Shown here: positions 1 through 8,143 of the stretch, in pieces | Layout of the letters: every line of letters starts with the position of its first letter | Numbering within the stretch: position 1 is the first letter of the stretch | Assembly (NCBI GenBank): GCA_018903255.1 | Contig: JAHIQT010000091.1 | Location: 1 to 36,281 of the forward strand | Source of the DNA: Bacillota bacterium | GTDB lineage: Bacteria; Bacillota; Clostridia; Eubacteriales; Eubacteriaceae | DNA length: 36,281 nucleotides | Direction of reading: 5' to 3' | The notes under the pieces: model-generated | What the model was told of the DNA's origin: nothing | The model's input: the letters and a program-made list of their open reading frames with translations, nothing else | Database searches by the model: none | Position numbers and translations under genes: made by a program

Positions 1-824
1 CCAGTGATCAAAACAAAGATCATCAGGGCAATAAAAATCCAGGCGTTCTTGTCACTTAACCAGGAAATCCCACGATCCAAACCGGTTGCACTAGAAATCG
101 TATAGGATGCAATAATGACACAGGCGATCACCGCCCATACCACCGGACCTGGTTCAATGCCGAAGACGAAATTAAGTCCGCTACCAATTTGCAGCAGCCC
201 ATATCCCAGCGATCCGGCTACACCACCACAAATGGCGAAAAGAATAATACCATCAATAACTGTATTGATTTTTGAATTGAGCTCTTTACCATCATTTAAA
301 TAAACAAGGCCGGCACTGGCGGTGTAGCTTTTGTTCATATTATAGTAAGCATAACCAATGGCGATTCCCGCTACGGCATAGATGGAATAAGGTGAAAAGG
401 ACCAATGTAAGAAGGATTTACCCATCCCCCAGATAATCGCGTCGAGACTGCCTGCTTCGAGACCGACCGATGGTGGTGGCGCAAAGGCGTGCATCAGTGG
501 CTCGGTCGCTCCCCAGAAAACAATCCCGGTACCAATCCCGGCACAAAGCGAAATCGCCCACCAGATCCAGGTTCGATATTTGGGTTTTGCGTTTGCTCCT
601 CCAAATTTAATACTGCCAAAGGGATGTACAAATAACAACACCATACAACCAACAAAAATTAATACTCCCAGTGAAACCATCCATCCGGCATTTGCCATTA
701 ATGCGATAAAGAAATCGGTCATTATGGTTGTAAATTCATCTGGTGAAAAGAAACCGATAATAAGGATAATTCCCATTAATACGATTGGAATCAAAACTGG
801 TACAATACGTATTCTTTTTAACAT
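1..824 (-). CDS. BCCT family transporter (betaine/carnitine/choline type), C-terminal part outside the window
   Basis: Secondary transporter of the betaine-carnitine-choline family, expected in the cytoplasmic membrane to import a quaternary ammonium compound. The first 274 codons are visible; the rest runs off the left edge. The translation begins MLKRIRIVPVLIPIVLMG and carries hydrophobic segments near residues 8-25, 48-66, 86-104 and 148-163. The glycine-rich stretch AGIGTGIVFWGATEPLMH (about 95-112) matches the BCCT TM3 region (family form GMGIG..FWG.AEP). A good ribosome site, AGAAGGAGAG, lies just before the ATG. The gene diverges from the racemase/mttB genes and has its own sigma-54 promoter, so it is probably the uptake arm of that pathway. 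The Trp-rich BCCT signature would lie beyond the edge, so family is certain but substrate is not. Confidence 0.93.
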   Translation of the reverse strand, partial: MLKRIRIVPVLIPIVLMGIILIIGFFSPDEFTTIMTDFFIALMANAGWMVSLGVLIFVGCMVLLFVHPFGSIKFGGANAKPKYRTWIWWAISLCAGIGTGIVFWGATEPLMHAFAPPPSVGLEAGSLDAIIWGMGKSFLHWSFSPYSIYAVAGIAIGYAYYNMNKSYTASAGLVYLNDGKELNSKINTVIDGIILFAICGGVAGSLGYGLLQIGSGLNFVFGIEPGPVVWAVIACVIIASYTISSATGLDRGISWLSDKNAWIFIALMIFVLIT

Positions 825-974
825 AAACTCTCTCCTTCTGATTTTTAAACTTTTTTTAATCTGTCTGACCTGGTTATCATGATTTCAATCAAACGAACCC
901 CACACATCTCACTTAAACCTAAAATCAACACCTCCCTGTCTGAATTTCACACATTGATAGGATGTCAATAATTA

Positions 975-992
975 AAGCAAGCTTCATGCCAA
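975..992 (-). promoter_or_regulatory. Sigma-54 (-24/-12) promoter for the BCCT transporter
   Basis: Read on the minus strand this is TTGGCATGAAGCTTGCTT, with GG at -24 and GC at -12 separated by exactly 10 bases, the RpoN consensus arrangement. It matches the divergent promoter at 1430-1447 in 16 of 18 positions. It lies about 150 bases before the transporter ATG. Confidence 0.85.
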
Positions 993-1117
993 TTCGTAAA
1001 ATAATCAAATTATTAAAATATCGTGAAAACAAGGGGTATTTGGGGTCTTCGTTTTTGATTTGGAAAAGATCCTGCAAAATATTATGCAGCTAATTAGCCA
1101 AGCTCTTGAAAACCTTT

Positions 1118-1147
1118 GCATAGAATCGGATTGCTATGCGATTCTGC
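1118..1147. promoter_or_regulatory. Interleaved inverted repeat, candidate upstream activator sequence
   Basis: Two perfect inverted repeats interlock here: GCATAG (1118-1123) with CTATGC (1134-1139), and AGAATCG (1122-1128) with CGATTCT (1139-1145). The site lies between two divergent sigma-54 promoters, about 125 bases upstream of the minus-strand one and about 285 upstream of the plus-strand one. These are normal distances for enhancer binding. The likely binder is the activator encoded at 5374-6825 (inference). Confidence 0.5.
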
Positions 1148-1150
1148 TCT

Positions 1151-1189
1151 AATTGTCATTTTATTTTGCATGTCGTCATTTTTTGCAGG
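1151..1189. repeat. Imperfect direct repeat upstream of the racemase gene
   Basis: GTCATTTTATTTTGCA (1155-1170) is followed by GTCATTTTTTGCA (1175-1187), the second copy lacking three bases. It sits just downstream of the candidate activator site. It could be an additional regulatory site or only AT-rich background. Confidence 0.3.
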
Positions 1190-1429
1190 TGTATTTCGCT
1201 TAATTTAAGGCTATTTTTGCCTTTCATCGATATTAATTGGCAATTTTTTGATCAGCACCTTTAATTTCTCACTGATATTGCTTTTCTTATTATACCGTAA
1301 CAGCTGCAAACCTGCACTGATATGATCGTGCCCTGGGATAGTTCTGCTATGATAATTGATCGCTTTTCGTAAAATTTTATTTATCGATATTTCAATGGCA
1401 AATGAGCCGCTTTTTTTCTGATTGTTTTT

Positions 1430-1447
1430 TTGGCATAAACCTTGCTT
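1430..1447 (+). promoter_or_regulatory. Sigma-54 (-24/-12) promoter for the racemase-mttB operon
   Basis: TTGGCATAAACCTTGCTT has GG and GC separated by 10 bases, matching the RpoN consensus (TGGCAC-N5-TTGC). It sits 56 bases before the ATG at 1503, so the transcript should start near 1456. A PAS/AAA+/Fis activator is encoded three genes downstream. Confidence 0.88.
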
Positions 1448-1502
1448 GTTTTAATGTCAACTCGCTACAATTCAAACATCCCAAAATTTTTAGGAGGAAG
1501 AA

Positions 1503-2282
1503 ATGCAAAGAGATTTAAGAATGAATTACATGACGACCCGAAAAAACCATACCTGTTACGGTATGGGTATTGGAATCATGGTATTAGATGATGCTTATCC
1601 AGGTTTTCCAGGCGATGTCCGCAATGCCAGTGCCTGGGGTTTTCCGATTCAATACGAAATAGCCAAGGGTGTTGATAATTACACACTGGTATGGGAACAA
1701 GATAAAAGCCCCTGCCGTGAACCAATTGTCCAGGCTGCCAAAAACCTGGAACGGATGGGCTGTCGTGCGATTGCCGCCGAATGCGGCTATTTTGCCTATT
1801 TCCAACAAGACGTTGCCGCGTCTGTCGATATCCCTGTTTTCATGTCCAGTCTGCTGCAGGTTCCCTTTATTCAACAACTGATTGGACCGACCAATGCGGT
1901 TGGGATCATTTGTGCCCAAAAACGTTTCTTGACCAATACCCATCTGGAAAAAGTGGGGATTGACGTCAATAGTAACTTCTACATTGCCGGCGCCCAGGAC
2001 GAATATGGTTGTCCGCAGTTTGACACCCTTTGGGATCATGAAAAACGACCAGAAATACCAGAAAGCTACTATGAAGAATCGGAGCAGGACATGATTCGGA
2101 TTACCAAAGAATTTATTGCTAAACACCCCGATATTAAGGCGATCATGTTAGAATGTACTGGCATGCAGCCCTTTGCCAGAGCAATTCAACGGGCTGTCGA
2201 TTTACCAGTATTTAGTTGGGGAACCTTGCTTGACTATGCTTATTCATGCGTTGCTCATCGTGATTACTACGGTCATATCTAA
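1503..2282 (+). CDS. Aspartate/glutamate/hydantoin racemase superfamily protein
   Basis: A 259-residue cytoplasmic protein with the features of the Asp/Glu racemase superfamily. It has two candidate catalytic cysteines in symmetric contexts, Cys94 in AAECGYF and Cys218 in LECTGM. Family members use two cysteines for proton transfer at an alpha carbon, or a related isomerisation. The start has a strong AGGAGG site six bases upstream. It is the first gene of the sigma-54 dependent unit, 58 bases ahead of the first mttB-type gene, so it probably acts on the substrate or product of the demethylation pathway, for example to interconvert enantiomers of a betaine or its demethylated product. The exact substrate cannot be read from the sequence; related members are also maleate isomerase-like or arylmalonate decarboxylase-like. 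Confidence 0.8.
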   Translation: MQRDLRMNYMTTRKNHTCYGMGIGIMVLDDAYPGFPGDVRNASAWGFPIQYEIAKGVDNYTLVWEQDKSPCREPIVQAAKNLERMGCRAIAAECGYFAYFQQDVAASVDIPVFMSSLLQVPFIQQLIGPTNAVGIICAQKRFLTNTHLEKVGIDVNSNFYIAGAQDEYGCPQFDTLWDHEKRPEIPESYYEESEQDMIRITKEFIAKHPDIKAIMLECTGMQPFARAIQRAVDLPVFSWGTLLDYAYSCVAHRDYYGHI

Positions 2283-2340
2283 ACTTGTAATGATCGGCTA
2301 AAGTGATCGCTACTCACTACTAAGAAAAGGAAGTAAAACC

Positions 2341-3771
2341 ATGAAACCATATGAAAAATATGTATCAAAATCCGATGTGCAGATCATTCACGAGGAATCA
2401 CTGCGGATCCTAAACGAAGTCGGGATAAAATTTGAACACCCGGAAATTCTCGATATTTTTAAAGCTCACGGTGCTCGGATTGATGGGAATACCGTCTTTC
2501 TCGATGAAAAAATGATCATGACCGCAATTTCAACCATTCCCGAGAGCTTTACGATTGAAAATTCCAAAGGAAATCATACCCTCGGCGGCGGGAGCCTGAT
2601 TCTGATGCCTGGCATCGGCAATATTTTCCGTCTGGAAGAGGGTCATTTACATAAAATGACCAATGATGATACCGTTGATCAGTTTAAACTGTCGGATACC
2701 AGTGATGTCATCAACTGTAACTACTTTAATATTTTCCTCGATGACAAAAGCCTGACCCTGGAAGAACGGGTATTCAGTCCGATTGCGATGATCTTAAAGT
2801 ATTCCAATAAAACCGCCTTGCATTTGATGGCCAATACTTTCCCATTAAAATCAGGGGTTCGGGAGTCCTTTAAAGAAGGTCTGGAGCTGATTGAAAAATT
2901 TGAAGGCCGCAGCGGTGTTTATAATAATATTATCCATGTTAATTCACTATCGCCCTTATGCTTTGACCACGATCCGCTTGATAAGTTCCTGGTTGCTGCA
3001 GAAATGAATCAGCCGGTCTGGTTTTCCCCCTGTGCGATGCCGGTGCTGACTGGTCCGCCATCGGTGGCCGGACTGATTGCGATGACAAATGCTGAAGTTT
3101 TAGCCGGGATGGTCATGTCGCAGTTGGTTAAACCCGGATTGCCAGTCGTATACGGACAGACTTCAGCCTCAACCAACCTGCGGACGGTTCAACTCAGCAT
3201 CGGTGCCCCTGAAACCGCCTTGATTGCTTATGCTACCCGGGGACTGGCAGATTTTTATAAACTTCCCTGCCGTACCGGTGGCGGCTTAAGTGATGCCAAG
3301 GATTTTGATATCCAGGCCGGGATTGAATCCGATATGATGATTCGCTCAACCCTTGAAGCCGCTCCAGATCTGGTGCTCCATTCCTGTGGGATCATGGGTA
3401 GCTTTAATATCCTGAGCTTTGAAAAATTCCTAGTTGATGAAGACACCTACCGAATGAACCGCCGGCTTCTGAGCGGAATCAAAACCGAGGAAAGCTATCT
3501 TTGTCATGATCTGATTGCCAAAATTGGCCCGCGCGGTAACTTCCTCCAGGGTCGTACCCCAAAAATGTTCAAAGAGGAATTTTTTGTTCCTAAATTTTTC
3601 AACAAGGAAGATCCCAATCAATGGCAGGAAAACGGCAGTAAACCGGTTCTCAGAGATGTCCAGGCTGCTGTTAAAGAGCGCTTGGCCAGCTATACCCCAC
3701 CGGATATTACCAGCGAACAAGCTGATCTTTTGAATGACTACATCCCCGCCAATTATCGGGAGCGGATCTAA
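2341..3771 (+). CDS. MttB-family corrinoid methyltransferase, non-pyrrolysine (first paralog)
   Basis: A 476-residue member of the trimethylamine methyltransferase (MttB, COG5598) family. Such enzymes move a methyl group from a methylated amine to the cobalt of a cognate corrinoid protein. Recognisable parts are the N-terminal stretch VQIIHEESLRILNEVGIKFE, the central NAEVLAGMVMSQLVKPG and the GGGLSDAKDFDIQAG loop. The frame is open to a TAA with no internal UAG, so it is not the pyrrolysine trimethylamine enzyme. It belongs with relatives known to demethylate quaternary amines such as glycine betaine (MtgB), proline betaine (MtpB) or carnitine (MtcB). The ribosome site is AAGGAAG. No corrinoid protein or MtxA-type partner lies in the window, so the partner must be encoded elsewhere. 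Substrate unknown. Confidence 0.9.
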   Translation: MKPYEKYVSKSDVQIIHEESLRILNEVGIKFEHPEILDIFKAHGARIDGNTVFLDEKMIMTAISTIPESFTIENSKGNHTLGGGSLILMPGIGNIFRLEEGHLHKMTNDDTVDQFKLSDTSDVINCNYFNIFLDDKSLTLEERVFSPIAMILKYSNKTALHLMANTFPLKSGVRESFKEGLELIEKFEGRSGVYNNIIHVNSLSPLCFDHDPLDKFLVAAEMNQPVWFSPCAMPVLTGPPSVAGLIAMTNAEVLAGMVMSQLVKPGLPVVYGQTSASTNLRTVQLSIGAPETALIAYATRGLADFYKLPCRTGGGLSDAKDFDIQAGIESDMMIRSTLEAAPDLVLHSCGIMGSFNILSFEKFLVDEDTYRMNRRLLSGIKTEESYLCHDLIAKIGPRGNFLQGRTPKMFKEEFFVPKFFNKEDPNQWQENGSKPVLRDVQAAVKERLASYTPPDITSEQADLLNDYIPANYRERI

Positions 3772-3813
3772 ATAAAATCAGATCTAAACAAAATTAATTT
3801 TTAGGAGATAACA

Positions 3814-5229
3814 ATGGAAACAACACAAAGAAATATTGAATTTAATGTTTTAAATCAGACCAAAATTGAAATGATTCATGAAAAGAGCATGGATCTGCTG
3901 GAAAATTTTGGGATGCAGGTTACTGGTGATCGTACCATTGATTGTTTAAAAAAATACGGCTGTACAGTTGACGGTAATCTGGTCAAATTTCCCAAAGCCG
4001 TTGTCGATAAAGCCCTTAATACAATTCCCAAAGAAATAACCCTTTATAACCGCGATGGTCAAAAAAGCATGGTCATCAACAACCAAAACAATGTCTATTT
4101 TGGAACCCACTCCGATCAATTAGAAATTCTGGATTATAAAACAAACACCGCCCGTCCCTTTGTTAAATCGGATATTAAGGACATGTGTAAAATTGCCAGT
4201 GCCTTATCCAATATCAGTTTCGTCTTATCGGTGGGCATGTGTGCCGATGTTGATCCCAAGGTTCAGTCACAGATAACTTTCATCGAAACCCTAAAGAACT
4301 TTGATAAAACGATTAACTTTTCAACCAATGATATCGGGTCGCTCCAGGAAATCATTGATATTGCTGCGATTGTCGCTGGTGGGCACAAGGAGCTGGCTGA
4401 AAAACCCTTCATCTTTAATTACTGTGAACCGATTCCGCCGCTGACTCACCCAGTCGAAAGTACCGAAAAATTATTTATCAGTGCAACCAATAAGATTCCG
4501 GTTGTTTATATGCCATATTCAATGATGGGCGGAACTGCGCCGCTTTCGATCGCCGCGGCCTTGACTCAAAATAATGCTGAAATCCTGGCCGGCGTGGTCA
4601 TTACCCAGGCTGTTAATGAGGGCGCACCAATGATCTACGGTTCGATGCCAACAATTTTTGATATGCAGACCACGATCGGCTCTTATGGTGCCCCTGAATT
4701 CCATAAATCGATCGCTGCCGCCTCTGAACTGGCCAACTACTATAACCTGCCATTTTATGGAACCGCTGGCTGCAGTGATGCTAAAACCATTGATCCCCAG
4801 TCAGTCGCTGAAGTCCAAATGGAACTCTTCTCGACCATCTTAAGCAAGGCTAATCTGATTCACGATGTCGGCGTCTTAGATCATTGTAACTCGGTCGCTC
4901 CGGCAATGGTGGTATTGGCCAATGAAATGATTGATCAACTGTCGGCTTATTCCAAGGGTGTTGAGGTCACCGAAAAAACCCTGGCAATGGATGTTATTAA
5001 AGGGGTCGGCCAGGGCGGTCACTATCTGAACGAAAAACACACCCTTAAAAATTTCCGAACCATCTGGTATCCGGAATTCTTTAAACGTCGGATGGTCAAC
5101 CCCGATCAGTCCGATGTGATGGAAATGGTGAATGCTAAAATTGATACGATTCTAACGTCCCATGTTGTTCCCGCTTTGGATCCAGCGATTCTTGCTGAGA
5201 TTGAAAAGATCGAAAAAAAATATTTGTAG
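3814..5229 (+). CDS. MttB-family corrinoid methyltransferase, non-pyrrolysine (second paralog)
   Basis: A 471-residue paralog of the preceding gene, starting after TTAGGAGATAAC and 42 bases behind it. It aligns along its whole length with the first copy by eye: IEMIHEKSMDLLENFGMQV near the N-terminus, NNAEILAGVVITQAVNEGAP in the middle, and AGCSDAKTIDPQS in the loop matching GLSDAK of paralog one. The two copies are clearly divergent, so they probably take different substrates or successive methyl groups rather than being a recent duplication. The frame contains no internal UAG; its normal stop is itself TAG, followed only by a short open stretch. Its expected role is methyl transfer from a quaternary amine to a corrinoid protein encoded outside the window. 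Confidence 0.9.
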   Translation: METTQRNIEFNVLNQTKIEMIHEKSMDLLENFGMQVTGDRTIDCLKKYGCTVDGNLVKFPKAVVDKALNTIPKEITLYNRDGQKSMVINNQNNVYFGTHSDQLEILDYKTNTARPFVKSDIKDMCKIASALSNISFVLSVGMCADVDPKVQSQITFIETLKNFDKTINFSTNDIGSLQEIIDIAAIVAGGHKELAEKPFIFNYCEPIPPLTHPVESTEKLFISATNKIPVVYMPYSMMGGTAPLSIAAALTQNNAEILAGVVITQAVNEGAPMIYGSMPTIFDMQTTIGSYGAPEFHKSIAAASELANYYNLPFYGTAGCSDAKTIDPQSVAEVQMELFSTILSKANLIHDVGVLDHCNSVAPAMVVLANEMIDQLSAYSKGVEVTEKTLAMDVIKGVGQGGHYLNEKHTLKNFRTIWYPEFFKRRMVNPDQSDVMEMVNAKIDTILTSHVVPALDPAILAEIEKIEKKYL

Positions 5230-5262
5230 GATCTGATCCTTTTAGGCTTTTTAATAACACCC

Positions 5263-5288
5263 AGGCAACCTCGCCATAGAGGTTGCCT
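5263..5288 (+). terminator. Hairpin after the mttB genes
   Basis: A perfect 10-bp stem AGGCAACCTC / GAGGTTGCCT with a six-base loop lies between the second mttB gene and the activator gene. The tail is only weakly U-rich (ATATTGAGTTT), so it may be a leaky terminator or a 3' end stabiliser. Confidence 0.6.
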
Positions 5289-5373
5289 ATATTGAGTTTG
5301 CCTATATAATTTTTGGGGAATTCATGTTATTATATTATCAAAGTCAGCAAACCCCGAAATGGAGGGCTGTGAA

Positions 5374-6825
5374 ATGAGCTCTGAAAAAGAAGCGATTATC
5401 AAGACAAGCCAAACCTTTTTTCCGATTCAGGATGTCGAGCGAATTGAAGATGTCTGTATTCACGTGGTTGATAGTGACGGAAAGATTGTTTGCTATTCAA
5501 AAGGCTGTGAGCTAATCGAAAACATGAAGCGTGAAGATGTGATTGGCAAAAACATGTCAGACATCTATGACTATCTTGAAAACGAATCGATGGAATCGCT
5601 GGTCTTAAAAACCGGTAAAAAGGTCCAGGATGTGCATGTCAAGTATACTTCCCCTTCTGGGAAAATTGCCGATGTGATCAGCAGCACCTATCCAATCTTT
5701 TCAAGAAAAGATCCCAAAAAGGTTTCTGCTGCTATTTGTATCTATCGGGATATTTCTGCCTATATTCATATGTCGAGCACGATTAAAAAACTGCAAAGTG
5801 ATCTAAATACGCAGCAGATTAAAAACAACGGCACCCAATTTACCTTCAAAGACATCATCGGAACTAGCCCTAACCTATTAGAATGTATTCACCATGCCCA
5901 AATCGCCGCTCAGAATACCGCACCGATCCTGATCGCCGGACCTACCGGAACCGGTAAGGAAGTTTTTGCCCAAAGCATTCATAACGCCAGTGCCCAGGTG
6001 AGCAAGCCTTTTGTAGCGATCAACTGTAGTGCAATTCCTGAAAATTTACTGGAAAGCTCACTTTTTGGGACGGTTAAGGGTTCTTTCACCGGGGCCGTCG
6101 ATTCAATCGGACTTTTGGAAACTGCCGAAGGCGGCACCATCTTTCTGGACGAGATCAACTCGATGAATTTAGAACTTCAGTCGAAGCTGCTCCGGGTTCT
6201 GGAAACCGGAAACTACCGAAAAGTCGGCGGTCATAAGGAAATATCTGCTAATGTCCGATTGTTGAGTGCCCTTAATCAGGATCCTTTAAAAGCGATCGAA
6301 GAAAATCGTCTCCGCGCTGATTTGTTTTATCGGCTGGCTGTTTTTTCGATTCATTTACCGGCTCTTAAAGATCGGAAACAGGATATCATCAATCTGGCTC
6401 GAACTTTTTTAACCACCGAAGCCGCCGCTATGGGAAAACAGCTCTTTACTATTTCTTTATCGGCACAGGAGATTCTACTTTACCATGACTGGCCGGGAAA
6501 TATCCGCGAATTGAAACATGCCATTACCCATGCCATCTATCTGTCTAAATACCAGGATACCATCCTGACCCCGGAACTGTTGCCCTCCTATTTGCGAAAA
6601 AACATCAGCGATAAAAAGATCTGCGAAAAGTATCTGGCCGCCAGCAGTGATGATAAAAACCTCAAAAACACCCTCAACAAAATCGAAAAACAAATGATTA
6701 TCGAGGTATTAGAAGACAATCATCAAAACATTTCAAAAAGCGCCAAAGAGCTGGGCATTTCGCGCCAGAATCTGCAGTATAAGATCCGTTTGCATGGCAT
6801 TAAAGATGCTGAAGACAGACTTTAA
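5374..6825 (+). CDS. Sigma-54 interaction activator (PAS - AAA+ - Fis HTH)
   Basis: A 483-residue bacterial enhancer-binding protein. A PAS-like sensor covers about residues 20-130. The AAA+ domain (about 158-400) has Walker A GPTGTGKE (189-196), the sigma-54 contacting loop GSFTGA (236-241, a common variant of GAFTGA), Walker B GTIFLDE (254-260) and an arginine-finger region RADLFYRL. A Fis-type helix-turn-helix lies near 445-475 (ISKSAKELGISRQNLQYKI). An upstream in-frame ATG at 5359 is rejected because the ribosome site GGAGGG (5361-5366) overlaps it and is ideally placed for ATG 5374. There is no receiver domain, so the PAS domain probably senses the inducer or a cellular signal directly. 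It most likely activates the two divergent sigma-54 promoters at 975-992 and 1430-1447. Confidence 0.93.
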   Translation: MSSEKEAIIKTSQTFFPIQDVERIEDVCIHVVDSDGKIVCYSKGCELIENMKREDVIGKNMSDIYDYLENESMESLVLKTGKKVQDVHVKYTSPSGKIADVISSTYPIFSRKDPKKVSAAICIYRDISAYIHMSSTIKKLQSDLNTQQIKNNGTQFTFKDIIGTSPNLLECIHHAQIAAQNTAPILIAGPTGTGKEVFAQSIHNASAQVSKPFVAINCSAIPENLLESSLFGTVKGSFTGAVDSIGLLETAEGGTIFLDEINSMNLELQSKLLRVLETGNYRKVGGHKEISANVRLLSALNQDPLKAIEENRLRADLFYRLAVFSIHLPALKDRKQDIINLARTFLTTEAAAMGKQLFTISLSAQEILLYHDWPGNIRELKHAITHAIYLSKYQDTILTPELLPSYLRKNISDKKICEKYLAASSDDKNLKNTLNKIEKQMIIEVLEDNHQNISKSAKELGISRQNLQYKIRLHGIKDAEDRL

Positions 6826-6862
6826 GAAAGCTAGCCTATAAAAGTTGATGCTCAAAAAAGGT

Positions 6863-6894
6863 TTCCGCTGGAATATTAGCGGAAGTCTTTTTTT
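6863..6894 (+). terminator. Rho-independent terminator after the sigma-54 activator
   Basis: Stem TTCCGCT / AGCGGAA with an eight-base loop followed by GTC and a run of seven T. It separates the activator gene from the convergent esterase gene. Confidence 0.88.
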
Positions 6895-6943
6895 AACTTA
6901 ATATCTCTCAAGCATCTTAACTCCATCGCTTAATAAGTTTACC

Positions 6944-7867
6944 TCAAGGCTCCAGCTTTTTTCTGATAAATTGACTGACCTCTTCCAGGGCTTCGGATGC
7001 TTCTGGAAACATCGGCGCCAGTAGTGGAAAGCAATGAAACATTCCTTTCCAGACTTTAATCTCAACGTCAACACCGGCTGCCTTAGCTTTTTTGGCAAAA
7101 CGGGTTGAATCGTCTCTCAGTGTTTCATTATTTCCAACTTGAATGATAGTCGGCGGTAGACCGCTTAAATCTCCAAAAAGTGGCGATGCATAAGGATGTT
7201 TGGGCTCACCGCCACCAACATAATGGGCCAAATAGGTCTCATTTGCTCCTTTGGGGGTGCAGGGATCAGCCTTTTCCCGGCTTTTATGAGATGCTCCTGA
7301 AAGCGTCATATCGGTACACGGTGAAAGCACCGCACAGACCCCCGGCAAGGGTAGTCCATCATCCTTGCATTTTAGCAGGGTGGCTAAAGCAATCCCGCCG
7401 CCAGCCGAATCTCCGGCAAAAGCGATGTTCTGTGGTTGGTATCCCTCTTCTAGCAGCCAAGAGTAGATCGCTACTGAATCATTGACCGCGGCCGGAGCCG
7501 GATGTTCCGGTGCCAGCCGATAGTTAAAGGCTAATGCCTTGATGCCCAGATGCTTAACAAAGTTCCCGACAATATTTCGATGAGACCTGGCATTGCCCAT
7601 TACGAAACCGCCGCCATGAAAATACAGAACCGCCTTTTCTTTCGGGGTATTTTCTATTTCAACCCATTCTGCGTAAAAATCTTCATAGTCACTGGGTTTA
7701 AAACTGATTCCTGGAATTGGTTTAAAAAAACGTTCAGCCGTTTCATCACAGTCTTGTCGCAGCTTTGCGATTGAGGTCGCTTTATCAATCACTTCCGGGC
7801 GCATCTGCCCTTTAAAGAGATGCCGGTATTTGATGGTGGTGTGGATCATTTTTGCTTTTATACTCAT
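6944..7867 (-). CDS. Alpha/beta hydrolase, hormone-sensitive lipase (HSL, family IV) type esterase
   Basis: A 307-residue cytoplasmic esterase. The oxyanion-hole motif HGGG is at 84-87 and the nucleophile elbow GDSAG gives Ser154. The acid is probably Glu248 in GNNETLRDD (glutamate replaces the usual aspartate, as in some characterised HSL esterases). The base is His278 in GMFHCFP. Length is normal for the family and there is no signal peptide. It is the last gene of the TetR - DUF2087 - esterase operon, six bases behind DUF2087, so its expression probably responds to the ligand of that TetR regulator. The natural ester substrate cannot be deduced. Confidence 0.92.
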   Translation of the reverse strand: MSIKAKMIHTTIKYRHLFKGQMRPEVIDKATSIAKLRQDCDETAERFFKPIPGISFKPSDYEDFYAEWVEIENTPKEKAVLYFHGGGFVMGNARSHRNIVGNFVKHLGIKALAFNYRLAPEHPAPAAVNDSVAIYSWLLEEGYQPQNIAFAGDSAGGGIALATLLKCKDDGLPLPGVCAVLSPCTDMTLSGASHKSREKADPCTPKGANETYLAHYVGGGEPKHPYASPLFGDLSGLPPTIIQVGNNETLRDDSTRFAKKAKAAGVDVEIKVWKGMFHCFPLLAPMFPEASEALEEVSQFIRKKLEP

Positions 7868-7873
7868 GTAAAT

Positions 7874-8143
7874 TTATTCCTTTTCTTTATTTCGCCAATA
7901 CCTACTGCCATCCGGCAATCGACATAAAAATCCGCTTTCCACTAATCCGCGTCTTAAAAGAATACAATCCCCAAAGGTGTGCCACGAATTAATTAATTGA
8001 TTGACAGATCTTTCTGGATATTCCTGATCGTCATCAAACTTTTCTGCCAAGTATTCATATACCAGCATTTTTTTTGATTGCTTGGCAGGAATCTGCTTAA
8101 TTTTCCCTTCTTCATTTAAGAACGGTTTGATTTTTGGGATCAT
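7874..8143 (-). CDS. DUF2087 family small protein
   Basis: An 89-residue protein matching the DUF2087 pattern, with the family-typical end LLRRGLVESGFLCRLPDGSR followed by YWR. In other bacteria the domain occurs alone or attached to winged-helix regulators; its function is not known to me. The start ATG overlaps the TetR stop (ATGA), implying translational coupling, and the esterase follows six bases later. A regulatory or accessory role to the TetR protein is a guess from position only. Confidence 0.8.
   Translation of the reverse strand: MIPKIKPFLNEEGKIKQIPAKQSKKMLVYEYLAEKFDDDQEYPERSVNQLINSWHTFGDCILLRRGLVESGFLCRLPDGSRYWRNKEKE

Noticed and set aside
115-882. Plus-strand ORFs of 62 and 100 residues at the left edge
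   Set aside because: They are antisense to the BCCT transporter, whose minus-strand frame is open over the whole stretch and has clear family motifs.
5227-5290. UAG stop of the second mttB gene as a possible pyrrolysine codon
   Set aside because: Pyrrolysine in MttB lies in the middle of the protein. Here the family-length protein is already complete at UAG, and read-through would add only a short, unconserved tail.
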